A DNA stretch of 64,000 bases from Galbibacter sp. BG1 (GCF_013391805.1 NZ_CP058364.1:2857501-2921500), one strand, 5' to 3'. Shown: positions 1 through 9,501, counted from the stretch's first letter. Notes: a model not told the origin generated them from the letters alone. Made by a program: numbers and translations.

Positions 1-844
1 TGAAGGCATTGTCTACGGTTTCTGGAAAATGCCAAAGAATTTGCATGAAAAACTCTCTCCAAATGAGTTCGTTCCAAAAGGTTTCTTCTTTAGCTTCTAC
101 CGCTTTTTTAAGTATTTTTCTATATCCAACGGTACCAAAACGCAAGTGAACACTTATGTTTGAGGTACCATGCGCTGCAGGAAAATTTCTGGTGTCCTTA
201 TAGTTATCGAGCATGGAAGGGGTTACATCGTAATCTTTAACTTCGATCTTCGATTTTTTAAAGCCCATATCAGCTAAACTTAGCTGTGGCAAACGGGTGT
301 TTTCAACCAAATTATCTAAATATTGACTGGTATAATGAACGGTTAAATCGTTTTTACTGAAATTCTCTTTCCATTTCTTCATATAAGGGGTGTACACCAC
401 ATAAGGGTCGCCATCATCTTTCACCACTTCATCCTTTTCAAAAAATACTTGATCTTTAAAAGTTTTGAATTCAACATCTTCAGAAGCCAAAAAATCAGAA
501 ATTTCTCCATCTCTTTCCTTTGCGTATGGTTCATAATCCCTATTGGTATAAACGGTTTGTACCTCGTAATTCTTCACTAAATATTTATAAACATCTAGGG
601 GTTTTCCATGGTAAAGGGCAATAGAACTGCTATGTTCTTCTTGAAGCTCCTCTCGCATTTCTTGAAGCTTTTTATGGATAAAGGTTACGCGCGCGTCATC
701 TTCCGGAAGTTTGTCCAGTATTTCTTTGTCAAAAATAAATATGGGCAACACAGGAAAATCGCCTTTTAAAGCTTCCAAAAAGCCAACATTATCATCGAGT
801 CTTAGATCCCTACGGAACCAGAAAATGGAAATTTTATCTTTCAT
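1..844 (-). CDS. Deoxyribodipyrimidine photolyase / cryptochrome family (partial, 3' end outside window)
   Basis: Reading leftward from the ATG at 842-844, the protein starts MKDKISIFWFRRDLRLDDN, the typical opening of the photolyase N-terminal alpha/beta domain, which binds the antenna cofactor. About 281 residues are visible. They run into the FAD-binding helical domain (HLRFGT, then FWNELIWREFF and HFPETVDNAF), where the window edge cuts the gene. Family members repair UV-induced cyclobutane pyrimidine dimers using blue light and FADH-. The class (CPD photolyase, or a cryptochrome of another type) cannot be fixed without the C-terminus. The gene stands alone here and is divergent from the DUF2911 gene. 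Confidence 0.9.
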   Translation of the reverse strand, partial: MKDKISIFWFRRDLRLDDNVGFLEALKGDFPVLPIFIFDKEILDKLPEDDARVTFIHKKLQEMREELQEEHSSSIALYHGKPLDVYKYLVKNYEVQTVYTNRDYEPYAKERDGEISDFLASEDVEFKTFKDQVFFEKDEVVKDDGDPYVVYTPYMKKWKENFSKNDLTVHYTSQYLDNLVENTRLPQLSLADMGFKKSKIEVKDYDVTPSMLDNYKDTRNFPAAHGTSNISVHLRFGTVGYRKILKKAVEAKEETFWNELIWREFFMQILWHFPETVDNAF

Positions 845-1018
845 AACTAAGCAGAGTCTTTTAAAGCCATAAAAATAATAATATTTTGTTGACTTTTTCT
901 ATTAATAAAGTTAAACAAAATAGAATGTTCACTCCTTTCCTTTTAAGGTTTTGTTAACAATTCGATTTAACTTAATACGTAATTTAGTGGCTTAGATAAC
1001 TAATTTAAAAAATAAACC

Positions 1019-1864
1019 ATGAAAAAATTAATTGTATTGGCCTGCGCACTTTTGGGCGGTTTCGCTTTAAATGCACAGGTAGTGACACCACAACCAAGTC
1101 CGACTTCCAAATTGGAACAAAAAGTTGGATTAACCGATGTTACTGTTGCCTACTCAAGGCCTTCCATGCGTGGTAGGGCTGTTTTTGGAGATTTAGTGCC
1201 TTACGGTGCGCTATGGCGTACAGGTGCAAACCAAAATACGATTGTAACTTTTAGCGATGATGTTAAAATTGGAGGAAAGGAATTGAAAAAGGGAAGTTAT
1301 GCACTTTTTACAAAGCCAGGAAAGGATAATTGGGAGGTAATGTTTTACACAGACACTAATAATTGGGGAACTCCACAAGAGTGGGATGAAAGTAAAGTAG
1401 CACTTAAAACAACCGCAAAGACTTTTAAATTACCTTTTGAAGTAGAAACATTTACAATCGATGTGGATAACCTAACCAACAACGGTGCTTCTTTGGGAAT
1501 TGTTTGGGAGAATACCTATGTGGAAATTCCGTTTGAAGTTCCTACTCAAGAAAAAGCCATGGCCAGTATTGAGAAAGTTATGGGCGGACCTCAGGGAGGA
1601 GATTACTATGCTGCTGCTGTTTATTATTTACAGGAAGGAAAAAACTTGGATCAGGCGCAAGAGTGGATCGATAAAGCTATTGCTACACAAAAAGAAGCTC
1701 CGTTTTGGATGCTAAGACAAAAATCCCTTATTCTAGCTGCCAAGGGAGATAAAAAAGGAGCTATTGAAACGGCCAAACAGTCCTTGGCTGCAGCAGAAAA
1801 AGCTGGCAACAAAGATTACGTAAAACTTAATCAAGATTCCTTAGCCGAGTGGGGAGCTAAATAA
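1019..1864 (+). CDS. Secreted DUF2911 domain protein
   Basis: 281 residues. The N-terminus (MKKLIVLACALLGGFALNAQ) is a Sec signal peptide with a probable cleavage site after the Ala-Gln region, so the protein is periplasmic or exported. The body matches the DUF2911 pattern common in Bacteroidota: SRPSMRGRAVFGDLVPYG, WRTGANQNT, then GSYALFTKPGKDNWEVMF. The C-terminal third is helical with a TPR-like look (residues about 195-275, with alternating Ala/Leu helices around ALKTTAK and AAEKAGNKDY). Function is unknown. It is a single gene followed by a strong terminator hairpin. Confidence 0.9.
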   Translation: MKKLIVLACALLGGFALNAQVVTPQPSPTSKLEQKVGLTDVTVAYSRPSMRGRAVFGDLVPYGALWRTGANQNTIVTFSDDVKIGGKELKKGSYALFTKPGKDNWEVMFYTDTNNWGTPQEWDESKVALKTTAKTFKLPFEVETFTIDVDNLTNNGASLGIVWENTYVEIPFEVPTQEKAMASIEKVMGGPQGGDYYAAAVYYLQEGKNLDQAQEWIDKAIATQKEAPFWMLRQKSLILAAKGDKKGAIETAKQSLAAAEKAGNKDYVKLNQDSLAEWGAK

Positions 1865-1890
1865 ACTAATAAATTCTGTCATTTTTCAGA

Positions 1891-1928
1891 AGAGCTGGTA
1901 CATCTAATTGTACCAGCTCTTTTTATTT
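1891..1928 (+). terminator. Intrinsic terminator after the DUF2911 gene
   Basis: A 12-bp perfect stem (AGAGCTGGTACA at 1891-1902 with its complement at 1909-1920) has a 6-nt loop and is followed by a T-rich tract. It lies between two convergent genes and may act in both directions. Confidence 0.9.
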
Positions 1929-1964
1929 TAATATTCTTTCTAAATGTATAGTGTTTCACTTGTT

Positions 1965-3344
1965 TTATAAAAAGGATTTGAGTTTTTTCGCTAAGTTTAA
2001 TTTTCCATGATAGGGCGCATATTTTAAGGGGATATCCAACCACGTACCTCTTCTTACCACCGATTTTTTATGGGAAAACACATCAAAGGTTAAGCTCCCA
2101 TGGTAAGCACCAATCCCACTGTTTCCAACACCTCCAAATGGTAGCCTTTTGTTTACAAAATGCACAATAGTATCATTTATGGTACCCCCACCATAAGAAA
2201 ATTGTGCCATTAACCGATTGGCATAATGGCGGCGTTTGGAGAATACATAAAGTGATAAGGGTTTTTCAAATCGTTTTACGATATTCTCTATGTCCACATC
2301 TTCTCGATATGCTAATACAGGTAGAATTGGACCAAAAATCTCTTCGTTCATAATACTACTGTCCAAATGAGGTTCATCTACAAGGGTCGGTGCCAAATAG
2401 AGATCGTTTTTATCATTTTCGCCTCCATAAACGACGTTTTGTCCTTCGAGCAGTTGCTGCAATCGGTCAAAATGATCCATATTTACGATTCTAGGGTAAT
2501 CTGGAGATTGCTTTGGTCGGTTGGTGTAAGCGGCAATCACTTCTTGCTTTAAGGCTTCTATGAGTGTATGTTTTACCTTTTCTGCAACCAAGAGGTAATC
2601 TGGCGCAATACAAGTTTGTCCGCCATTAATAAATTTTCCCCAAACAATTCTTTTGGCAGCTTGTTCAATATTGGCTGTTTCGTCTACTATACATGGGTTT
2701 TTTCCACCCAGTTCCAAAGTTACGGGAGTGAGGTGTTTAGCCGCTGCTTGATAAACAATTTTTCCAACTTTCGGACTTCCGGTAAAGAAAATATAATCCC
2801 AACGTTCTTCCAATAGAGCTTGAGATACTTCTTTGTCGCCTTGTATTACAGTTACATATGCTTTGGGAAAGACGGTTTCTATTATTTCTGAAATTAGTTC
2901 TGAAGTATTGGGCGTTAGTTCCGAAGGTTTAAGTACTACTGTATTCCCTGCTGCCACAGCACCAATTAATGGTGACAACGCCAATTGAAAGGGATAATTC
3001 CACGGCGCAATTATTAAACTGTTCCCATACGGCTCTTTAATTATTTTGGCTGAAGATGGGAAATTTATCAAGGAAGCTCTTACGCTTCTCGTTCTCGCCC
3101 AAGAATTTAAATTGCTAAGGGTATCATTCAATTCGGCTAGAATGTATTGGGTTTCGGTAAGCAAAACTTCAAACTCACACTTTTTAAAATCGGCGTACAA
3201 GGCGTTGCAGATTTCTTTTTCCCTGTTTTCTATAACTTCTTTCAGGTTTTTCAGTAGTTTTTTTCTGTACTTTAGGTCCTTGGTTTTTCCACTGTTGAAA
3301 TAGTTTTTTTGTGAGGTTATAATTTCTGTTATATCGGTTTCCAT
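1965..3344 (-). CDS. Aldehyde dehydrogenase, NAD(P)-dependent, class 3-like
   Basis: 459 residues, the usual length of class-3-type ALDHs, which are about 40 residues shorter than the standard family. Visible motifs are APWNYPFQL (Rossmann region), FTGSPKVGK (NAD binding), LELGGKNP with the general-base Glu, and NGGQTCIAPDYLL with the catalytic Cys. A hydrophobic, basic C-terminus (HGKLNLAKKLKSFL) resembles the tail of membrane-associated fatty aldehyde dehydrogenases. The reaction is oxidation of an aldehyde to a carboxylate, and the substrate cannot be read from sequence. The gene is monocistronic, and its start lies about 60 bp from the oppositely oriented ilv leader region. Confidence 0.92.
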   Translation of the reverse strand: METDITEIITSQKNYFNSGKTKDLKYRKKLLKNLKEVIENREKEICNALYADFKKCEFEVLLTETQYILAELNDTLSNLNSWARTRSVRASLINFPSSAKIIKEPYGNSLIIAPWNYPFQLALSPLIGAVAAGNTVVLKPSELTPNTSELISEIIETVFPKAYVTVIQGDKEVSQALLEERWDYIFFTGSPKVGKIVYQAAAKHLTPVTLELGGKNPCIVDETANIEQAAKRIVWGKFINGGQTCIAPDYLLVAEKVKHTLIEALKQEVIAAYTNRPKQSPDYPRIVNMDHFDRLQQLLEGQNVVYGGENDKNDLYLAPTLVDEPHLDSSIMNEEIFGPILPVLAYREDVDIENIVKRFEKPLSLYVFSKRRHYANRLMAQFSYGGGTINDTIVHFVNKRLPFGGVGNSGIGAYHGSLTFDVFSHKKSVVRRGTWLDIPLKYAPYHGKLNLAKKLKSFL

Positions 3345-3401
3345 AGATTTTACATTTAAAAAAGCTTCTTCAATTTATAAATTATATCTAATATTGTAAC
3401 A

Positions 3402-3494
3402 ATGAAAAGAACAACAATTAAAATATTAGAAAAAGCAAACGCAATAGCAGTAATCATTTCTGTCATTTCTTTGGTAATTATTTTACTGAATTAA
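3402..3494 (+). CDS. Ile/Val/Leu-rich leader peptide 1 of the ilv operon (30 aa)
   Basis: ATG at 3402 to TAA at 3492-3494 encodes 30 residues. Fifteen of these are Ile, Val or Leu, crowded in the second half (AIAVIISVISLVIILLN). A hydrophobic short ORF rich in the end-product amino acids, 28 nt upstream of an intrinsic terminator and in front of ilvD, is the classical arrangement for ribosome-mediated transcription attenuation. A weak Bacteroidota -7-like element (TAATATTG, 3389-3396) lies just upstream. That the peptide is translated is inferred. Confidence 0.75.
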   Translation: MKRTTIKILEKANAIAVIISVISLVIILLN

Positions 3495-3502
3495 AAAAGG
3501 AA
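3493..3502 (+). promoter_or_regulatory. Candidate antiterminator arm of attenuator 1
   Basis: AAAAAAGGAA, overlapping the leader-1 stop codon, can pair with 3528-3537 (TTCCTATTTT) with one mismatch. This would sequester the 3' half of the left terminator arm and the loop. A ribosome reaching the leader stop codon would cover this arm and let the terminator fold. A ribosome stalled on upstream Ile/Val codons would leave it free. The pairing was found by eye and is A/T-rich. Confidence 0.4.
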
Positions 3503-3522
3503 TGTTGCTCAATTAATATAGT

Positions 3523-3553
3523 AAGCCTTCCTATTTTGGGAAGGCTTTTTTTT
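3523..3553 (+). terminator. Attenuator terminator 1 upstream of ilvD
   Basis: A 9-bp stem AAGCCTTCC (3523-3531) pairs with GGAAGGCTT (3539-3547), with a 7-nt loop and a run of eight T from 3546. It starts 28 nt after the leader-1 stop codon. Its position after a biosynthetic leader peptide and before the operon indicates conditional termination. Confidence 0.85.
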
Positions 3554-3559
3554 AACCGT

Positions 3560-3610
3560 ATGAACTTTAAAAAGAACGTCATTATTAAAATTATCATTAA
3601 CTCCTATTGA
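3560..3610 (+). CDS. Second Val/Ile-rich leader peptide of the ilv operon (16 aa)
   Basis: ATG at 3560 to TGA at 3608-3610 encodes MNFKKNVIIKIIINSY, with six Ile/Val in seven consecutive residues broken by one Lys. It begins only a few bases after the T-run of terminator 1 and ends 22 nt before a second terminator. It therefore repeats the leader-terminator arrangement and would only be transcribed after readthrough of terminator 1. Confidence 0.6.
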   Translation: MNFKKNVIIKIIINSY

Positions 3611-3632
3611 GTTGATGCACCGCCCTATTTGT

Positions 3633-3669
3633 AAAAGGTCTGTATCAATAAAAGGTACAGACCTTTTTT
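3633..3669 (+). terminator. Attenuator terminator 2 upstream of ilvD
   Basis: A 12-bp perfect stem AAAAGGTCTGTA (3633-3644) pairs with TACAGACCTTTT (3656-3667), with an 11-nt loop and a T-run. It sits 22 nt after the stop codon of leader 2 and about 190 bp before ilvD. I saw no convincing antiterminator here; TATTGA at 3605-3610 can only pair with the loop (3645-3650). Confidence 0.8.
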
Positions 3670-3739
3670 ATTTTCAGAAAATAAACAAATAAAAACGTTT
3701 GAATGTCCTAAAAAAACGAGTCTAACTTGTTGTAAATCA

Positions 3740-3747
3740 TAAGTTTG
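3740..3747 (+). promoter_or_regulatory. Possible -7 promoter element (TAnnTTTG type) before ilvD
   Basis: TAAGTTTG fits the Bacteroidota sigma-A -7 consensus TAnnTTTG and lies downstream of both attenuators. No well-spaced -33 TTG was found. If active, it would give attenuation-independent basal expression of ilvD. Confidence 0.25.
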
Positions 3748-3862
3748 AATATTTTTTAAGGGGATTGGATTTAAAGTAATAAAAGAATCAAACTGAAAAT
3801 TAGAAATTCAATAGCATAATTTTGAATAAAATTAAATAATACTCGAAAATTTAACATATAAA

Positions 3863-5545
3863 GTGAAATTAAACAAGTTTAGCCAACAAGTTACACAAGA
3901 CCCCACGCTACCGGCAGCACAAGCCATGTTGCATGCGCTGGGTTTAACAGATGAAGATTTAAAAAAGCCTTTTGTAGGAATTGCTAGTACGGGTTACGAA
4001 GGAAATCCTTGTAATATGCACCTCAACGATCTTGCTACCCATGTAAAGCAGGGTGCAACAAATGCTGATCTTGTCGGTTTGATATTCAATACCATTGGAG
4101 TGAGCGACGGGATATCCAACGGAACACCGGGAATGCGTTTCTCATTGCCGTCAAGGGATATTATTGCAGATTCCATGGAGACGGTGGTGGAAGCTATGAG
4201 TTATGACGGACTGGTAACAGTGGTGGGCTGCGATAAGAATATGCCTGGAGCCCTTATGGCCATGTTGCGTTTAAACAGGCCTTCGGTGTTGGTTTACGGC
4301 GGAACCATAGCCTCTGGATGCCATAACGGACAAAAACTGGATATTATTTCTGCTTTTGAAGCCTATGGACAAAAAGTGGCAGGTACTATTGATGAAGCGG
4401 AGTATAAAGAAGTAGTACATAAGGCGTGTCCGGGGGCGGGAGCTTGCGGCGGGATGTACACTGCCAATACCATGGCATCGGCCATTGAGGCTTTGGGTAT
4501 GTCTTTGCCATACAATTCTTCCAACCCTGCGGTAAGCGATGAAAAAATTAAGGAACAGGAGGCTGTAAAGGCTGGTGAAGCAGTTCGCTTACTGTTGGAG
4601 AAAGACATCAAACCATCGGATATTGTAACTAAAGAGTCCTTGGAGAATGCGATTCGTTTGGTAACGGTATTAGGGGGTTCCACCAATGCAGTACTGCATT
4701 TCTTGGCAATTGCTAAGGCTGCAAAAGTAGATTTTACGCTAGAAGATTTTAAAAGAATAAGCGACAGCACTCCTTTATTGGCAAATTTAAAGCCAAGTGG
4801 AAAATATTCAATGGAAGACTTACACCACATAGGTGGAATCCCAGGAGTTTTAAAATATATGTTGGAGGAAGGAATGCTTCATGGCGACTGTTTGACTGTT
4901 ACAGGAAAAACAATCGCTGAAAACCTAAAGGAGGTTCCAAATCTAAAAGAAGATCAGGATATCATCCGTACAGTGGATAAACCAATTAAAGATACCGGTC
5001 ATATCCGAATTTTATTTGGGAATCTGGCTACGGAAGGAGCCGTGGCAAAAATCACTGGTAAAGAAGGACTTTCTTTTAAAGGAACGGCCAATGTTTTTGA
5101 TAATGAAAAAGCAGTAAACGAAGGGATAAAAAGCGGAAAGGTTAAAAAGGGCGATGTGGTGATAATTCGTTACGAAGGTCCTAAAGGAGCACCAGGGATG
5201 CCAGAAATGCTAAAACCTACATCTTCCATTATGGGAGCTGGTTTGGGTAAAGATGTGGCCCTAATTACCGATGGAAGATTTTCCGGAGGGTCCCATGGGT
5301 TTGTGGTAGGCCATGTAGCACCAGAAGCTCAAGTGGGAGGAAATATTGCTTTAGTGGAAAATGGCGATGTAATTGCCATCGATGCAGTTAACAACACTAT
5401 CAACATAGAAATATCCGATGAAGTATTGGCCGAAAGACGAGCAAAGTGGAAAGCTCCAAAATTAAAAGCAGAAAAAGGAATCTTGTATAAATACGCTAAA
5501 ACGGTATCGTCGGCCTCCAAAGGTTGTGTAACCGATGAATTTTAG
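3863..5545 (+). CDS. ilvD: Dihydroxy-acid dehydratase
   Basis: 560 residues, full family length, with a GTG start. The opening [20 protein letters not shown] matches the known N-terminus of Bacteroidota IlvD, which supports GTG at 3863. It dehydrates 2,3-dihydroxy-isovalerate and 2,3-dihydroxy-3-methylvalerate to the 2-oxo acids of valine and isoleucine synthesis. The iron-sulfur ligands are visible: Cys50 in GNPCNMH, the Cys in VGCDKNMPG (about residue 123) and the Cys in [10 protein letters not shown] (about 188-195). It is the first structural gene of the operon, placed downstream of the tandem leader-peptide/terminator region. Confidence 0.97.
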   Translation: MKLNKFSQQVTQDPTLPAAQAMLHALGLTDEDLKKPFVGIASTGYEGNPCNMHLNDLATHVKQGATNADLVGLIFNTIGVSDGISNGTPGMRFSLPSRDIIADSMETVVEAMSYDGLVTVVGCDKNMPGALMAMLRLNRPSVLVYGGTIASGCHNGQKLDIISAFEAYGQKVAGTIDEAEYKEVVHKACPGAGACGGMYTANTMASAIEALGMSLPYNSSNPAVSDEKIKEQEAVKAGEAVRLLLEKDIKPSDIVTKESLENAIRLVTVLGGSTNAVLHFLAIAKAAKVDFTLEDFKRISDSTPLLANLKPSGKYSMEDLHHIGGIPGVLKYMLEEGMLHGDCLTVTGKTIAENLKEVPNLKEDQDIIRTVDKPIKDTGHIRILFGNLATEGAVAKITGKEGLSFKGTANVFDNEKAVNEGIKSGKVKKGDVVIIRYEGPKGAPGMPEMLKPTSSIMGAGLGKDVALITDGRFSGGSHGFVVGHVAPEAQVGGNIALVENGDVIAIDAVNNTINIEISDEVLAERRAKWKAPKLKAEKGILYKYAKTVSSASKGCVTDEF

Positions 5546-5602
5546 TGGGAAATATCAATTTGATAATTATAGGGCGAGCCTGTAACTAATAGATTGTTAC
5601 TT

Positions 5603-7336
5603 ATGGAAGTAAAGACATTGAAAAAAGAAGAAAGTAAAACCGGAACTAAAATAAGGATTTCGGGAGCCGAAGCAGTAATTCACTGTTTATTGGCTGAAGG
5701 TATAGAAACAGTTTACGGGTACCCCGGAGGCGCTATTATGCCAATATACGATGAGTTGTACAAATTTAGGGATCGACTTCATCATGTATTGACAAGGCAC
5801 GAACAAGGAGCCACACATGCTGCCCAAGGCTATGCTAGGGTCTCTGGAAAAGTGGGGGTGGCCATGGCTACTTCTGGTCCAGGAGCTACAAACTTGGTTA
5901 CCGGGATCGCAGATGCCCAAATAGATTCTACTCCCATGGTATGCATCACGGGACAGGTTGCGCGACATTTATTGGGGTCTGATGCCTTTCAAGAAACCGA
6001 TATTGTTGGAATTTCCACTCCAGTCACTAAATGGAATTATCAAATAACCAATGCTTCGGAAATCCCAGAAGTAATGGCCAAGGCATTTTATATTGCTAGA
6101 TCGGGCAGGCCTGGTCCCGTACTTATAGATATTACAAAAAATGCACAGTTTGAAGAATTCGATTTCGAATATCAAAAATGCACTGCCATCAGAAGTTATA
6201 CGGCGAAGCCCACCATAAATCAAGATAAAATAGAAGAGGCTGCCGAGCTTATCAATAAAGCTAAAAAACCAATGATTGTTTGGGGTCAAGGAATTATTTT
6301 AGGAAAAGCCGAAGCGGCGCTCAAAGCTTTTGTGGAAAAAGCGGGAATTCCTGCGGCTTGGACTATCTTGGGTGCTTCAGCTTTGCCTTCTACACACCCT
6401 TTAAATGTGGGGATGGTTGGAATGCACGGTAATTACGGACCCAATATGCTTACCAATGAATGCGATGTACTTATTGCCTTGGGAATGAGATTCGACGACA
6501 GGGTAACAGGGGATTTATCTACCTATGCCAAACAAGCTAAAGTATTGCATTTTGAAATTGATCCTGCGGAAATCAATAAAAATGTGCATGCCGATGTTCC
6601 TGTTTTGGGAGATGTAAAAGAGTCTTTGGAAGCTATATTGCCATTGATTACTGAAAATAATCACGATGCATGGCACAACAAATTTAAAGAGCATTATAAA
6701 ATAGAATTCGATAAAGTAATAAAAAACGATTTACATCCTGAAAAAGAGGGATTAACCATGGGAGAGGTGATTGAGCGAATCAATAAAGAATCCAATCACG
6801 AAGCGGTTATCGTTTCCGATGTTGGCCAGCATCAAATGATTGCTTGCCGTTATGCCAAATTCAATACATCCAAAAGTAACATCACTTCAGGCGGATTGGG
6901 TACAATGGGATTTGCACTACCAGCAGCTATTGGTGCCAAAATGGGTGCTCCCAAAAGGGAAGTAGTTGCCGTTATAGGCGATGGTGGTTACCAAATGACC
7001 ATTCAAGAGCTTGGTACCATCTTTCAAACAAAAGTACCCGTTAAGATTGTTGTTTTAAACAACGATTTCTTGGGGATGGTAAGACAATGGCAACAATTGT
7101 TTTTCGACAGGCGCTATGCTTCTACCGAAATGACAAACCCCGATTTCATAAAAATTGCAGAAGGATATCATATTCAAGCGAAAAAAGTTACCAAAAGGGA
7201 AGATTTAGAAGGAGCGGTAAAAGAAATGATGGCATCTCCAAATGCTTATTTCTTGGAGGTTCAGGTGGAAAAAGAGGACAATGTATTCCCAATGATTCCA
7301 ACAGGAGCTTCGGTTTCAGATATTCGTTTGAGTTAA
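5603..7336 (+). CDS. ilvB: Acetolactate synthase, large (catalytic) subunit
   Basis: 577 residues from the ATG at 5603; a TTG nine bases upstream is in frame but less likely. This ThDP-dependent enzyme condenses pyruvate with pyruvate or 2-oxobutyrate, the first common step of Val/Ile/Leu synthesis. Seen in the sequence: GYPGGAIMP, the catalytic Glu in LTRHEQGA, the FAD-region GMRFDDRVTGD, and the ThDP/Mg motif that starts at GDGGYQMT and ends at VVLNND. It follows ilvD by 57 nt in the same direction and is followed by its regulatory subunit ilvN. Confidence 0.97.
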   Translation: MEVKTLKKEESKTGTKIRISGAEAVIHCLLAEGIETVYGYPGGAIMPIYDELYKFRDRLHHVLTRHEQGATHAAQGYARVSGKVGVAMATSGPGATNLVTGIADAQIDSTPMVCITGQVARHLLGSDAFQETDIVGISTPVTKWNYQITNASEIPEVMAKAFYIARSGRPGPVLIDITKNAQFEEFDFEYQKCTAIRSYTAKPTINQDKIEEAAELINKAKKPMIVWGQGIILGKAEAALKAFVEKAGIPAAWTILGASALPSTHPLNVGMVGMHGNYGPNMLTNECDVLIALGMRFDDRVTGDLSTYAKQAKVLHFEIDPAEINKNVHADVPVLGDVKESLEAILPLITENNHDAWHNKFKEHYKIEFDKVIKNDLHPEKEGLTMGEVIERINKESNHEAVIVSDVGQHQMIACRYAKFNTSKSNITSGGLGTMGFALPAAIGAKMGAPKREVVAVIGDGGYQMTIQELGTIFQTKVPVKIVVLNNDFLGMVRQWQQLFFDRRYASTEMTNPDFIKIAEGYHIQAKKVTKREDLEGAVKEMMASPNAYFLEVQVEKEDNVFPMIPTGASVSDIRLS

Positions 7337-7413
7337 AAAGAAGTTTATAAAGTTGTAAAGGGAGCTAAAAAATCATGCAAAGCTTGCCATTATTAACCAA
7401 CAACGAAATAAAA

Positions 7414-7944
7414 ATGGAAGAAAATAAAACATTTACGATATCGGTTTATTCTGAAAACAATGTAGGTTTATTAAACAGGATTTCAGGAATATTCTTGAAG
7501 AGACATATTAATATAGAAAGTTTAAATGTTTCAAAATCAGAAATAGACCACGTTTCTAAATTTACTATCGTAGTTCATACTACAGAAGACTGGACACGTA
7601 AAATTGTGGGACAGATTGAGAAACAAATTGAGGTGATCAAGGCGTATTATCACACCAACGAAGAAACTATTTTTCAAGAATCGGCGCTCTTTAAAATCGC
7701 TTCAAACTTATTGTTCGATGAACGGCAAATTCAGAATATCATAAAAGACAACCATTCTGAAATTGTAACCGTTTCCCCTGAATTTTTTGTGATCTCAAAA
7801 TCGGGAAGGCGTGAAGAAATTGAAGAAATGTACGAGCAGCTAAAACCGTATGGGATCATGCAATTCGTGCGTTCAGGTAGAATTTCCGTATCTAAGTCGG
7901 AAATGCAAATTTCCAATATTTTAAAGGAATTTCAGTATCAATAA
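7414..7944 (+). CDS. ilvN: Acetolactate synthase, small (regulatory) subunit
   Basis: About 176 residues from the ATG at 7414 (MEENKTFTISVYSENNVGLL). An in-frame ATG at 7375 would add 13 residues outside the conserved ACT domain. The N-terminal ACT domain (ISVYSENNVGLLNRISGIF, then HINIESLNVSKSE) binds the feedback inhibitor, usually valine. The C-terminal half (ISKSGRREEIEEMYEQLK) is the ALS_ss_C-type domain. It activates the catalytic subunit encoded just upstream. Confidence 0.95.
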   Translation: MEENKTFTISVYSENNVGLLNRISGIFLKRHINIESLNVSKSEIDHVSKFTIVVHTTEDWTRKIVGQIEKQIEVIKAYYHTNEETIFQESALFKIASNLLFDERQIQNIIKDNHSEIVTVSPEFFVISKSGRREEIEEMYEQLKPYGIMQFVRSGRISVSKSEMQISNILKEFQYQ

Positions 7945-8019
7945 AAAACAATAGAATTTTAAAAACTACGATCCCTAGTGGAGGGAGTAAAAACAACAAC
8001 TAAAATTAATAAACACAAA

Positions 8020-9489
8020 ATGGCAAATTATTTTAATACACTTTCGCTTAGACAACAATTAGAACAATTGGGAGTATGTGAATTTATGGATAGCTCAGAA
8101 TTTAACGATGGTGTAGAAAAACTTAAAGGAAAAAAGGTAGTAATTGTTGGATGCGGTGCACAAGGTCTTAACCAAGGACTTAATATGAGGGATTCTGGAT
8201 TGGATGTTTCGTATGCATTGCGGGAAGGAGCCATTAAAGAAAAAAGACAATCTTACTTAAACGCTACCGAAAATGGTTTTAAAGTAGGTTCTTACGAGGA
8301 ATTGATTCCAAGTGCAGATTTGGTGTGTAACCTTACCCCAGACAAGCAGCATACCAATGTGGTAAGCACTATTATGCCGTTAATGAAAAAAGGATCTACC
8401 TTATCTTACTCGCACGGTTTTAATATCGTGGAGGAAGGGATGAAAATACGTGAAGATATTACGGTTATTATGGTGGCGCCTAAGTGTCCTGGATCCGAAG
8501 TTCGTGAAGAATACAAAAGAGGTTTTGGGGTTCCTACCTTAATTGCTGTTCACCCAGAAAACGATCCAGAAGGAAAAGGATTGGAGCAGGCAAAAGCATA
8601 TGCTGTTGCAACGGGAGGCCATAAAGCGGGGGTTTTACGCTCTTCTTTTGTGGCTGAAGTTAAATCGGATTTAATGGGGGAACAAACCATTCTATGTGGA
8701 TTATTACAAACTGGTTCTATTTTGAGTTTTGATAAGATGGTAGAAAAAGGGATTGATCCTGGCTATGCTTCAAAACTTATTCAATACGGATGGGAAACCA
8801 TTACAGAGGCTTTAAAATATGGCGGTATTACCAATATGTTGGATCGTTTATCGAACCCTGCCAAGATTGAAGCCTTTAAAATTTCCGAAGAATTAAAAGA
8901 AATTATGCGTCCGCTTTTCCAAAAGCATATGGACGATATTATGAGCGGTCATTTTTCTAAAACGATGATGGAAGATTGGGCCAACGACGATAAAAACCTA
9001 CACACTTGGCGTGCCGCCACAGGGGAAACTGCTTTCGAAAAGACACCAGCAGGGGATGTAGCCATTTCAGAACAAGAATATTTTGACAATGCGGTGTTGA
9101 TGGTAGCATTTGTGAAATCTGGAGTTGAATTAGCTTTCGAAACGATGACAGAAGCAGGAATTATTGAAGAATCAGCCTATTATGAATCGCTGCATGAGAC
9201 ACCGCTTATTGCCAATACCATTGCCAGAAAAAAATTATTCGAGATGAACCGTGTAATTTCAGATACGGCGGAGTATGGATGTTATTTATTTGATCACGCC
9301 TGTAAGCCTTTGCTAACAGATTTTATGAAGAAAGTGGACACCAATATTATTGGGAAACCTTTTGCTGAATCGAATGGCGTAGATAACAAAGAACTCATTG
9401 AAATTAACGATCAAATCCGTAACCACCCGGTGGAAGAAGTAGGAGCGTGGTTGCGTACCTCGATGACCGCTATGAAAAAGATTGTATAA
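8020..9489 (+). CDS. ilvC: Ketol-acid reductoisomerase, long (class II) form
   Basis: 489 residues from the ATG at 8020. The start [18 protein letters not shown] matches the conserved N-terminus of long-form KARI such as E. coli IlvC (491 aa), so an in-frame GTG at 7978 is not used here. The Rossmann motif is [15 protein letters not shown]. The length and the duplicated C-terminal helical domain mark class II. It converts acetolactate and acetohydroxybutyrate to dihydroxy acids with Mg2+ and NADPH. It is the fourth gene of the operon, 75 nt after ilvN. Confidence 0.96.
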   Translation: MANYFNTLSLRQQLEQLGVCEFMDSSEFNDGVEKLKGKKVVIVGCGAQGLNQGLNMRDSGLDVSYALREGAIKEKRQSYLNATENGFKVGSYEELIPSADLVCNLTPDKQHTNVVSTIMPLMKKGSTLSYSHGFNIVEEGMKIREDITVIMVAPKCPGSEVREEYKRGFGVPTLIAVHPENDPEGKGLEQAKAYAVATGGHKAGVLRSSFVAEVKSDLMGEQTILCGLLQTGSILSFDKMVEKGIDPGYASKLIQYGWETITEALKYGGITNMLDRLSNPAKIEAFKISEELKEIMRPLFQKHMDDIMSGHFSKTMMEDWANDDKNLHTWRAATGETAFEKTPAGDVAISEQEYFDNAVLMVAFVKSGVELAFETMTEAGIIEESAYYESLHETPLIANTIARKKLFEMNRVISDTAEYGCYLFDHACKPLLTDFMKKVDTNIIGKPFAESNGVDNKELIEINDQIRNHPVEEVGAWLRTSMTAMKKIV

Positions 9490-9501
9490 CGCCCTTCCCA
9501 G

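Noticed and set aside
3402-3669. T-box or other riboswitch in the ilv leader
   Set aside because: No T-box sequence or extended aptamer-like structure was seen; the short Ile/Val-rich ORFs explain the layout better.
7978-8019. Upstream GTG start for ilvC
   Set aside because: The conserved N-terminus [14 protein letters not shown] begins at the ATG at 8020; the extension is not part of the family.
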